64,000 nucleotides of DNA from Eleusine coracana subsp. coracana (Eukaryota > Streptophyta > Magnoliopsida > Poales > Poaceae). Below are positions 45,386-54,772 of the stretch, one piece after another. The notes under the pieces are model-generated. The model was given only the letters and a program-made list of their open reading frames with translations, ran no database searches and was not told where the DNA came from. A program made the translations under genes and the position numbers. Location: assembly GCA_032690845.1 (NCBI GenBank), contig CM064417.1, positions 28,148,536 to 28,212,535 on the forward strand. Reading direction: 5' to 3'. Every line of letters begins with the position of its first letter. The first letter of the stretch is position 1.

Positions 45386-46990
45386 AACCTGCTCTGTGCT
45401 CTTGTGATATGTGTTCTGTGCTCATGTGCTTTGTGCTCTGTGCTGAACCACCTCTAGCGCCTTGAGCCGAACCCTTATGCTCTATGCTCTGTGTTGAACC
45501 ACCTCCAACGCCTTGAGCCAAACCCTTATGCTCTGTGCTTCTGCTCTGTATCTATGAAACTGGATTTCTACAAATTGTATAGTATTATATGCTCACTGTC
45601 ATGCTCACTATGCTCACTTGTCGCTATACTTGTAGTTTACTTGTTGCCCTATATGCTTAGTATTTTTTTTTTTGCATTAGGACTAAGTGGTAGCATCTGA
45701 AAATGCTCACTGTTTGCTGTCATTTTTTTGCTGCCATATGTTAGATGCTCACTGTCATACTCACTATGCTCATTATGGTTGTAGTTTACTTGTCGCTATA
45801 CTTGTCACTGCCATATGTCTTTGCTGCCATTTCTGAATAATCCATAGTGTTATTTACTTGTCGCTATACTTGTAGTTTACCTGCTGCCCTATATGCTTAG
45901 TATTCTTTTTGCATTAGGACTAAGTGATAGCATCTGAAAATGCTCACTGTTTGCTGCTATTTTTTTGTTGTCATATGTTAGATGCTCACTGTCATGCTCA
46001 CTATGCACACCCTATATGCTTAGTATTTTTTTGCTGCCATATGAAGATGTACCATTTACGTGTCGCTATACTTGTCACTGCCATATGTCTTTGCTGCCAT
46101 TTCTGAATAATCCTCAATAGCCATGTTCAGTTCCTTTGTTGTATTTGCACTTCATATACTATTGCCATTTCTGAATGTGATTGCTTTTCATGATGATGTT
46201 AGCTAAATCAAAGTGGCTTATTTTCATGCTCATATGCTCACTGTTGCCTTGATCTGTTTAGTTGCTGCCCTATATTCCCTATGATCACTGTTTGCTCAGA
46301 TGTGAATGTGATATGGACAATTAAGCTTCATATACTCACTATGCTCACTATGGTTACTTGCTGCCGTACTATAGATGCTTACACTTTATGTTGATATCCA
46401 TGTTGTTGATCTTTTGGTTGCTTACACTTCATGTTGATATTCATGTACTTGCAGTCTTATGGTTGTCATTGTGATTGCTCTTATGATAGTCGTATGCTCA
46501 CTGCTAACTGTCCTATATGCCATTTCTGAAATCCGTAGTATTATTTACTTGTGGCCATATATATGCCATATTACTTGCTGCCCTATATTCCCTATGCTCA
46601 CTAAGAGCAAATTTTGACTTCTCTATTCTTCTCATAGTCTCTCTGTACTACTTATCTATTCTATGTAGCGATCGATGCTCAATGATGAAAGCGGGCTAAG
46701 TGAGACTAGTGTGGCGATATAGACCATATCCTAGGATATTGGATACATGTTGCTGTACAGGTCAAGGATCTTAGAGTGTTGGAAGGCCGTTGATTCGGCA
46801 ACCCGCACTGAGAGCAAATTTTAACTTTTCTATTCTTCTCCTTGTCTCTCTGTACTACTTATCTATTCTACGTAGACAATCGACCCATGCTCAATGATGA
46901 AAGCGGGCTAAGTGAGAATAGTCCTTGTCTCTATTTTTTTTCTTTTCTTTTCGTTGTCTCTATGCTCAATGATGAAAGGTGTATACTCCT
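45386..46990 (+). other. long intron-like region of CACTA gene 2
   Basis: T-rich, noncoding, full of ATGCTCACT/TGCTGCC words. Two larger direct repeats: ~245 bp (about 45609-45850, repeated from 45854) and ~110 bp (46605-46715, repeated at 46810-46920). It probably separates the GC-rich leader from the first clear coding exon at 47044. Confidence 0.5.
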
Positions 46991-47043
46991 TTTTTTGTAA
47001 ACTAGTCATCATATCTAATATAAGGTCTCAAAGTCTTCTCGTC

Positions 47044-48728
47044 ATGGTGGACAATATGCCCTCTCAAGAGGAAGACGCCTTCAAGGCGCCCTCAGAAGCG
47101 AGGTCGTCTTCAAATGATGAAGGGTCAAGCGAGCACTGGGAAGGACCAGAGGATCCACATCCTCCATCATCTAAGGAACGTCGATTAGGGAACCCAGACC
47201 CTGATTACGTGCCTGAAGAGAAGGTATATTGTCAAAGATAGTTTCCTTATTTGGTACATAGATTATATCAACTAAAATCTACTACTTATATCCTAGGGCC
47301 CTCGATGAAGTGCCTGTCAGCTATTTGCAGCAGAGGCTGCGGCAGATGAGGCCCTCGACCAGCAAACAGAACATGCGCCTGCCCAAGTGTCCACACATAA
47401 ACGCAAGCGCGATCAGTGCTCCACGAACAAGGCAGAGGGCATCTATGAGGTTACTGCACTAGACTCCAAAGATGGAAAACCGATTGAGCCTGCTGGTGTC
47501 AATGCCAAATGACAGAATTGTTGCGGCAAAGTGGTGAGGGACCGTGGCAAAATCACGTGGCAAGATTAGTGCCAAGTCTTAGATGGCAGAAAAGATGATA
47601 TGTGGGCTGATGTCGCGGCATCCATCCGGTTCTAGCCAACAGATCTCGAGAGAGCCAAGAAGGCCATGATGTCCACTCTCAATCACATCTTTCAAGATTA
47701 CAAGTCCAAGCTCAACTGCCAATACGTTAAGAAAAATCAAACCCCATTCGACAAGCATGGAAATATCAGTCAGCAGGAATGGGATGAGTTTGTTGAGCAG
47801 AAGATGAGCAGTGCTTCGAAGGAGCTTAGTGAAAATATGGTTGAGGTGAACAAGCGGAACAAGTACAAGCCGCAGTTAGGTCCGGGCAGATACCAAAAGA
47901 CGATTCTGATTTGGAGGGAGACGGAAGCCAAGCTCCACACGGAAGAAAAACTTGATCCTTTGCCAAACACCAATGAGCGTACTAGGAATTGGGTATATGG
48001 TCGCTCCGAGTAAACGATGAAGGAGAGATTATTGTGAAGGATCCCACGACAGTTGAAGTCATGCAAGCCTTGAAAGGTCCCATCCTAGTCTGTTTACATC
48101 GGAGTATCACAAGGATGAGCTAGCGAAGGCTATTGGGACCAAAGAACATGGTGGTCGGGTACGGGGAGTGTCATCATTGGCAACATGGAAAGAAGGTTTC
48201 TCTGAAACATCCTCACACATGTACAAGAAGCATACATTGCACAAGAAAGAGCAAGAAGATAAAGCCAAGGAGGATTGGAGGCAGCAACTTCTTATGTTTG
48301 CTATCGACAAAGAAAGCGGTCGTTTGGACCCCAACCTACAGGCTGCTATGGATGCCTTCTTATGTGGTTCGTCCACATCCACGTAGTCATCCGTCTCCAC
48401 ACAACCATTAGTCTCTGGTCAACCATCAATCTCCATGCAATCAGAAACAGAGGACATCACTGAGGATACTCCTTGCGAGTTGCATGTGCTATTTGGTTAC
48501 AAGGGGAAGACGAGGAAGGTTGCATCTGGCATGGCATTTCCAGGAGAGATGCTCCATAACAGGGATATCCCCCCAGGTTATGTGTGTGTCACCGTGTTGG
48601 AAATAGTACCTGGCTATGAGGACAACGAGATCGAATGCGCGATACCTGAGGCAGGTATAGAAACTCTCCAAGATGCGCTCGGCTCTTTCATTATTTGGAA
48701 ATGCCATAATGTTGTACTCTCCAAATGA
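47044..48728 (+). pseudogene. CACTA gene 2, N-terminal part (En/Spm-type protein with DUF8039-like domain)
   Basis: The first exon reads MVDNMPSQEEDAFKAP (acidic) and ends GAG AAG|GTATAT at 47223. The next exon begins after TCCTAG or CTGTCAG near 47300-47330 and encodes EAAADEALDQQTEHAPAQV and a basic region. The En/Spm transposase-like domain (WADVAASIRF, then FDKHGNISQQEWDEFVEQKM) spans 47500-48013. A segment with KEHGGRVRGVSSLATWKEGF follows. The DUF8039-like domain (CELHVLFGYKGKTRKVASGM; PGYVCVTVLEIVPGYED) lies at about 48470-48720. Scattered stops (for example about 47510 and 47565) and shifts occur. TnpA-type DNA binding to the GCGGC arrays is inferred. Confidence 0.7.
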
Positions 48729-48743
48729 GTTTCTCCACTCCTG

Positions 48744-50751
48744 TTGTCTGGGCATGGGTCCTATCATGCGAGCCAGCCACTCCCGGCAGGTGGACAGGCA
48801 TCTCCTATATCTGTGGCAGCCTCGGGAAACAAGCCCCAATCTCCTCATACGAAAGCCGACTCGACTCACAGTCCTATAATCTATAGTGAAAACGAGCCTC
48901 TTCCGATCATCACTGAAGGAATAGTACAGGCTACCCCTGTTGTCGTCGAGCCTCCGTTAACAATGGTGGCGACGGTTCAAGTTCAGTCTCCAGTAATTCA
49001 AGTCCAGCCTGCACCAGTTGTCATCAAGGCTCCAGCAATCCCAAAGACGATTACCGGTTTTGACAAAAAGCAAAAGGACTTAAAAGAAAAAAATGATATT
49101 GATAAGTACTTGGCTGGATTGAAAAAACGTCTAGCATCCACCAGTAAGCTCATCCTGCAAGAACAAGATCCTCGGGATATAATGTCGTACGACGATCAAA
49201 TTTTGGACAATCCTACGAACGATGTGGACTATCTAAAATTCATATTCGGTAAACCCCTAATATCAAAGAACATGTACAAGAACCTCCCGTGGGAGATGTG
49301 GAAGTTGCACGACTGGTACATGATGGCGCCGAAGGAAGGGGTCACCACAATCACTTATAGTATTCCAAAAGAGGTGTTCAATGAAGGAGGGAATGAACAA
49401 ATCTTTCCCCTATTTTGGGAGGATGTCCACGAAATGTTTTGCCTAGGAAAGATGAACGTCAGCTTCATCACCTTGTGGTGCATGTAAGTTTCATGTTTGA
49501 TCTACTTCGTATTTCAAGCATAATTTGATATATTATCTTATGCTTTTTTCTTTGTAGTCTGAACTCCTTTTTCCACAGAAAGAGGACCAACAGAAAAGAT
49601 TGGAAGGTGGCCTACGTCAACCCGAACCGCATCAACCAAAGCACGATAAAACCAATGGTAAATCCGGAAAACCACCCGGATAAGTCACCGACAGAGCTAA
49701 CTGCAATGAAGGCGTTTCTGACAAATGAAGCAAGGACTAAAATTATTAATTATTTATGCGACTACTACTTGAAGTGGCACGATAGAGAATGCATTATGGC
49801 CCCATACAACTTCAAGTAAGTGGGACAACTACTGCTTTCATCATCTATCATATGTTAAAGTTAAATCCAATTGTAATTAACTTGTTGACAATTGTTGTAG
49901 TGATCATTGGATGTGTATGATGATATTTCCCAAAGAAGGGTACCTTCTAGTGCTTGATAGTCTGGACTACGATAAGAAGTTGTACAACAACAATGTGGAA
50001 CTCATAGATAGGTAATAAATTAATCTATGTATGTATGGTTTGATAATGTTAATATCATCTAATGATACACTTTTGTCGATCACTCAGTGCTTACGAGAAA
50101 TATGTCCAAGCGGAAGGGAAGTGTCATCCAAGACGGAAAAGGAAGATGTACTTCTGTCATAACTTTTTGGTAAGACTTATATGTATCTCATACACGTTCT
50201 TATCGTACTATCCATTCATATAATTATCGTAAGTGTAACGAACTTGTGTTCTATAATTTATAGTGCCATAAGCAAGTACGAGGAAGTGTGCATTGTGGTT
50301 ACTACACTTATGTGTTCTTGTCTGGCAGTTCAACTTATCTAGACTATATCATTGAGGAGTCTCAATAAGAGGTAAGTTGATTTAGTTTATATCTATTTTA
50401 CTTTATTTTTTACTTTTAATATCTTATATATTAATAGACTTTGCTCATGTGACACAGAAAGCCGCAAGGACAACGGAAGAATGGGCACCAACGTTGAAAA
50501 GGAACGACAAATTCAGAAAGGGTATGATTCTTGAATCCTGCGTTCACTAGAGTACAAATTCCATGTATCTAGTTATAGCTTCTTTGTCGTTTTATGTTGA
50601 GAGAGGTTATTAGTTCAGAAGGAAAGTGCTTTCACTCGAAGGGTTTACTAGCAATGAAACATAGGTCCCTTTGTGAGTGGGCTGGTTCGAGAGCACCATA
50701 TGAGCCCAATGTTCCCGAGAAAGATGATGACTATGCAATAGGGTTCATATA
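48744..50751 (+). pseudogene. CACTA gene 2, C-terminal Ulp1-like (C48) protease part
   Basis: A Pro/Val-rich linker is followed by KKRLASTSKLILQEQ and YLKFIFGKPLISK. Exons have clear borders: M|GTAAGT at 49483, TTTGTAG at 49558, K|GTAAGT at 49818, TTGTAG at 49900, R|GTAATA at 50011, CTCAG at 50088, G|GTAAGA at 50170 and TTATAG at 50264. Catalytic pattern of Ulp1 proteases: His in DHWMCMMIFPKEG, Asp in LLVLDSLDYDKKLY, and Gln and Cys in CHKQVRGSVHCGYY, all present. A stop near 50368 precedes the last exons. The end is DDDYAIGFI at 50749. C48 enzymes cut SUMO or similar tags; the role in CACTA elements is unknown. Confidence 0.75.
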
Positions 50752-50934
50752 AGACATTTCGTAATATCCATTGAACATTTTGATGAAATGTTGTATAGAT
50801 TCTGTGATGACATGTTGTAAATTTCTACGATGAGATGTTGTAAATATTTGTGATGAGATGTTGTAAATTTCTGTGTATGCAGAATCTGTGATTTCTGTAT
50901 ATATGCTGAATTTTATTTTATTTTTTGAAAATAA

Positions 50935-51205
50935 CAAGTAGCAGTGGTTCAAGATATCAACCGCCGCTACTACTAGAGGAAAGTAGCAGCGGCTGGTGAT
51001 GTCAACCGCCACAAATATTGGAACACAATAGTGGCGGTTGACATCACCAACCGCTGCTACTAATGGGTCTGTAGCGGCGGTTCGTTTCAGTGACAGACCA
51101 TCCACCGCTACAAAACCTTATTTGTACTTGCGTTTGCGTAGCGGCGGGGTGGCCTGCCTGCCGCTACCGGCCTTTACGAGCTGCCGCTATAGGCCGTTTC
51201 TGTTG
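50935..51205. repeat. right subterminal repeat array of CACTA
   Basis: Inverted and direct copies of AGTAGCAGCGG, GTGGCGGTTGACATCA and TGTAGCGGCGGTTCG with hairpin potential, ending 11 bp before the terminal TAGTG (51212-51216). Confidence 0.8.
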
Positions 51206-51216
51206 TTATGTTAGTG

Positions 51217-51361
51217 TGTTGCACTTTAGCTCCCTCTCCTATAAAACCAGACACCGGGCACCTCCAACTGTTGACCCGTTGCGATTTACCTCCATGGGCG
51301 GTTTTGTCCGAGTCAATAGTCCGACATGGACAAAGGCACGCGCCGCGTGCTGACTCAGCTC
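51217..51361. repeat. left inverted repeat of Mutator-like element, inner part
   Basis: Matches the complement of 52611-52769 with a few small indels. The outer 34 bp of the same repeat is at 37393-37426, beyond the CACTA element. Confidence 0.85.
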
Positions 51362-51849
51362 ACGGGTATTTTTGGACTCAACCATGTCTCTCTCTTCCCT
51401 CACTTCGTCTCATTCTCTTCTCCCTATCTGTCCCAGAGGGCGGAACCGTAGCGGCTGCTAGAGACCGTCGATTGAGACAGTGGTGAAGCTGGTGCAGAGG
51501 CGGTGGACAGTAGATTGACGATTGAGGTGGAGGCGTGTTCAATGCTACCTTGGATTTGGAGCTTCGCGAGGTTAGTGCCGCTCATGGTGCTCGAATCTTG
51601 CCCCCAAAATGTCGGCTTTCCTATGTATCTTGTGGAACCTATGTATCTTATGGAACCTATCTTGTATTGAACTTATGTTATCTATCTGTCTTCCGTGTTG
51701 CATGCGAACGAGGTGACCTGTTGAATTACACAATTTGGTTGAACACAACGAACACCAATGCACTGTATCATTAGGACCAAGTTCATTACACCACATCACA
51801 ATCTAGAAGAGGATCAACACCACATGCACCAGACGCCTAGCAATTAAAC
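51362..51849. other. Mutator-like element interior, noncoding or captured sequence
   Basis: About 490 bp with no recognised protein. A CT-rich stretch is at 51385-51440, and the unit GGAACCTATGTATCTTATGG is repeated around 51625-51662. It may hold the 3' end of the GRF transcript or a fragment of another gene. Confidence 0.4.
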
Positions 51850-52482
51850 CTAACCCAGACGCATGAACACTGCAACTGCAAACAGAACAATACAAGCGGG
51901 CTTGAAGACCTTCTTCTCCCACACAAGCTCCTTAACCTTGTCCTCTAGGATCTCATTTTCGCCTTCCAGCTTCTCAAGCCTTGCAACTTCCTTTTTTAGA
52001 GCATCAATCTCAGCTTCCTGATCATCTATCTTCTCAAAGGCCTCCTTCACTGTCTGCTTTATCACGGCCCTCTGCTTCTTCATAGTCCAGACCTCATCAT
52101 GCAAATCGATGAGCAATGTCATAACAAAAGGATCAATAGGACCCTCATACCACCCCATGAAGTCGCAGCCACAGTCCTATATTTCAACCATGAACCGGTA
52201 CTTACATCCTAACAGTAAACCTAACCCAAATGGAACCAAAATCGGAGACGAACGGAACCAAATCAATACCCGAGCTTTGTAGCACTTTGCGTAATAACGA
52301 TCGGGGTTGTCGTCGCTCCAAGAGATCCAAAGCGCGGCCTTGTGGTTGCACTTGCAGTATACTGGAGAATGGTAATTCAACGGGCCGATGCAATAGCGGA
52401 TTGTGGAATGACGCGCCTCGTCCTCTAAGAGGATGGACCAGGAGTTGCTGGCGGAGCAGGACGAGCTTGAGCTCCCAGCCAC
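51850..52482 (-). CDS. GRF zinc-finger, coiled-coil, membrane-anchored protein (carried by Mutator-like element)
   Basis: Two exons, 52482-52270 and 52176-51850, with a 93-bp intron (CTCGG|GTATTG ... ATATAG|GACTGT). They join in frame to 179 residues without a stop. Residues 43-75 form a GRF-type zinc finger: Cys43 and Cys45 in VYCKCNHKAALWISWSDDNP, Cys67 in RYYAKC, then Cys73/Cys75 across the splice (KARDCGCDFMGWYEGP). Residues ~95-150 are a coiled coil (DDQEAEIDALKKEVARLEKL). The end VFKPACIVLFAVAVFMRLG looks like a membrane anchor. The start is GTG at 52482, probably a mutated ATG. The frame stays open upstream, so the true start is unclear. GRF fingers bind single-stranded nucleic acid in several repair proteins; the role here is unknown. 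Confidence 0.75.
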
Positions 52483-52610
52483 GGCTAAACCTACGGTTTG
52501 GGTTCCTTCAGACTGGCCCGAGGAGGAAGAAGGTGTGTGTGAGAGAGAGTGAGTTGTGGACGGCGACGACGACCATAAGGTCCGATTTTATTAATTTGAA
52601 CAGGCAGTGG

Positions 52611-52803
52611 AGCTGAGTCAGTATACAGTGTGTGCCCTTGTCCACGTCGGACTGATGACTCGGACGAAACTGCCCACAAAACCACCTAGAAAGGTAAATC
52701 GCAGCGGGGTTAAGAGTTGGAGGTGCCCGGTGTTTGGTTTATAAGAGAGGGAGCCAAAGTGCGACACCCTAAGAAGTTCAGGAAGGTGAATATGACTTTT
52801 CTC
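52611..52803. repeat. right inverted repeat of Mutator-like element
   Basis: 193 bp, from CTGAGTCAG to CTTTTCTC, complementary to the split left repeat. Confidence 0.85.
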
Positions 52804-52812
52804 TTCCAAAAT
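52804..52812. repeat. target site duplication (right) of Mutator-like element
   Basis: TTCCAAAAT, identical to 37384-37392. Confidence 0.85.
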
Positions 52813-53719
52813 CATACGTAGCCTCTCAATCTAACTCTTTTTTTTTTTAAAATAACAAAATGATTTTAACCTGACCGATGCATCCCGATCTATCATTTTT
52901 CTATTACCAGCCTGGTAATTAATCCAAATAGCCGGTGTGCATCTGCATGGAAGACGAGCGTGCAGAACAGAATTTCCATGGACGACCGTATCTATTTGCT
53001 TATGTAGTTGATTCAAAAACTAAAATTTTTTTTATAACCAAACTAAATTGTTTTATTTGTACGATACGCATATCGTACGGTTAGAGATCTAGTGTTTTAA
53101 AAGTTCAGTTCATCTAGGTGATTTAAGGCATCTGATTTTCGGTCACATAAATAGAAATATTACTAATCAGGGAAGAATTAAATATATAATAAGTGTTGAG
53201 TATTTGCAGCAACGAGAACGTCATTATATTTTCAAAATGCCAAGCTTCTCACGGCTTCCAAGAACATAAAGTTGAGACCAATCTCAGTGCAGGTTTTATT
53301 GCGTGATTTTCAAGAATACCATGAGCCCGATTTATACAACCTAGGCTCTCGAGATGCATCATCTTTGGTTTCTACTATGATTGGTTGCGTGGATGGCTTG
53401 CCAACCCTGGCACAAGACCTGTAAAAGGGACCTTCGTGCCAGCACCGTGGGATACGAAATGCATCACCTTTGGTTTCTCTAGAGCCAGGCTCCGCTGAGA
53501 CACGTAAATGAACAACATGATCAGCTTCAGCCACCGCTTCACAACTTAAGACCGATCATCTCTAGCCTAGTTTTGCACTGTATATATAGGAATTGAGAGG
53601 CTTAGATTGGTTGGTAGTAACTCTCTCAGGATTAATGCAAGGTAAGCAACAATGAGTAATAAGAATTGATAAATATGTAGAGATAAAATCCAAATCCTCA
53701 GTTATGAAATCTAACATTG
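52813..53719. other. unassigned sequence between Mutator-like element and LINE
   Basis: AT-rich, no recognised gene. A short direct repeat around GATGCATCATCTTTGGTTTC (53351) and AATGCATCACCTTTGGTTTC (53458) makes two similar segments on the minus strand (53534-53310). I see no other structure. Confidence 0.4.
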
Positions 53720-53767
53720 GAAGGATTCGGATTAATGCTTGGTCAGTAGCCTCCACCCTGAGAAGCC

Positions 53768-54611
53768 ATGCGTGATCTGTCATTCTTCCGTCTCAGAGCA
53801 TGGTGCCTACAACGGGACTGTGTCCCGGCCGTCGTCGACCAGTTGATCCCCGAGCCGGGAACAGCTGCAGTGGAGCCGCCAAAGCGCGGTCTCACTTACC
53901 CAGTCAAGATCTCCGTTTCTTGGTCAGCTCCGCCGACAACAGATGTGCTGCCTCCGCCGCCTCCGAGGGGTGATGCACGACAGGGGCGTGGTCACCGGTG
54001 GTGCCGCTCGCCATCCCTGCTGCAGCCGCGACCGGAGCCTAACCCGACGTCTCAGGGTTCGGTGCATTCACGCCTGGAACCGCGACCGAGCGGCGGCCAT
54101 GTGGCGCAAGGAGCCACCCTTGTTGCACGTGAGGGGGATTCATTAAAGCTAGACGCCACCCAAAGCGACACCAACCAACCTTGTCCTATTTCCAAGGGAA
54201 ACGTTCTACTTCTCCTCAATGACTCTACTCTACGGCGTGGCGGCCGAGGAAGATTTGCGGGACTCTCCTGTCATGCTACCTCCGAAAGAGCACGAGGCCG
54301 CAGCTAACGTGGACTCGCCAGGGGAGGCCCAGTCTAAAGTGAGCTCCTACACGACCCAAGACTCGATGACGACACCTGCTTGCAAGCATTCACATGGGCC
54401 CAAGACCATCAAAGCACTCGACACTGAGGTGTCCCAACCTGAGACAATCTTGAGCGAATGGGCGTGCGCCTGTCCATCGCCAGCGGTGCCTGCCGACAAC
54501 AAGGTCGAGGTGCCCATCTCCCCTGCCATGGAGGTGTCCTGTTCTACTGCAGCGACTGGCCCGGCAGGCTCGGCCTCAGCGCGTCCCATGCGGTGCCCCC
54601 ACAAGCCTTAG
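53768..54611 (+). pseudogene. LINE ORF1, C-terminal part
   Basis: DLSFFRLRAWCLQRDCVP followed by a Pro-rich segment is the start of the conserved post-knuckle region of grass LINE ORF1 proteins. The N-terminal nucleic-acid-binding half is not recognisable upstream, where a TGA closes the frame. A shift near 54220-54300 moves the reading to the frame ending at 54611 (Ala/Pro-rich, low complexity). ORF1 proteins bind LINE RNA. The family call is from recall of related sequences and is moderate. Confidence 0.5.
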
Positions 54612-54755
54612 TAACGTGCCGTAAAGAAAGGAGGGACATGGAGTTGGTCTCTGCCGTCCCGCCATCCACTCAACCCCCCCCCCCCCCCCCCCCACCACGG
54701 GGGTGCTCTGTTCTACTGCAGCGACCGACTTGGTAGGCCCCGCCTCAGCCGGATC
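54530..54755. repeat. ~50-bp direct repeat flanking a C20 run
   Basis: TGTTCTACTGCAGCGAC with flanks occurs at about 54538 and 54709, about 170 bp apart. A run of 20 C lies at 54674-54693, between the copies. Confidence 0.7.
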
Positions 54756-54772
54756 GTTTCTGAAATATTCTG

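Larger units (their letters stand above)
37427..51216 (+). mobile_element. CACTA (En/Spm) transposon, ~13.8 kb
   Basis: The right end reads, on the minus strand, CACTAACATAACAACAG then AACGGCCTATAGCGGC. The left end reads CATTACCATAAAACGGGCC then TTTAGCGGC, so the inverted ends match with the first CACTA mutated to CATTA. Both ends carry arrays of GCGGC/GCCGC hairpins. Inside are a TNP2-type transposase, its tandem partial copy and a second gene with a Ulp1-like domain, the gene set of large grass CACTA elements. It interrupts the left inverted repeat of a Mutator-like element. A clean 3-bp target duplication is not visible (TTC on the left, TGT on the right), and about four bases of the repeat are missing at the junction. 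Confidence 0.85.
37393..52803 (-). mobile_element. Mutator-like element with GRF gene, split by a CACTA element
   Basis: Perfect 9-bp target duplication TTCCAAAAT at 37384-37392 and 52804-52812. The element starts GAGAAAAGTCATATTCACC and ends with its complement. The right inverted repeat spans 52611-52803 (~190 bp). The left one is split: 37393-37426, then the CACTA element, then 51217-51361 (GCACTTTAGCTCCCTCTC ... CTGACTCAGCTC). Without the CACTA it is about 1.6 kb. It has no mudrA-type transposase, so it is non-autonomous. It carries a GRF zinc-finger gene, as Pack-MULEs carry captured genes. Long inverted repeats plus a 9-bp duplication define the superfamily. Confidence 0.85.

Noticed and set aside
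53310..53534. 74-codon minus-strand ORF with two similar halves
   Set aside because: The internal repeat is real but short; no domain, and nothing around it suggests a gene.
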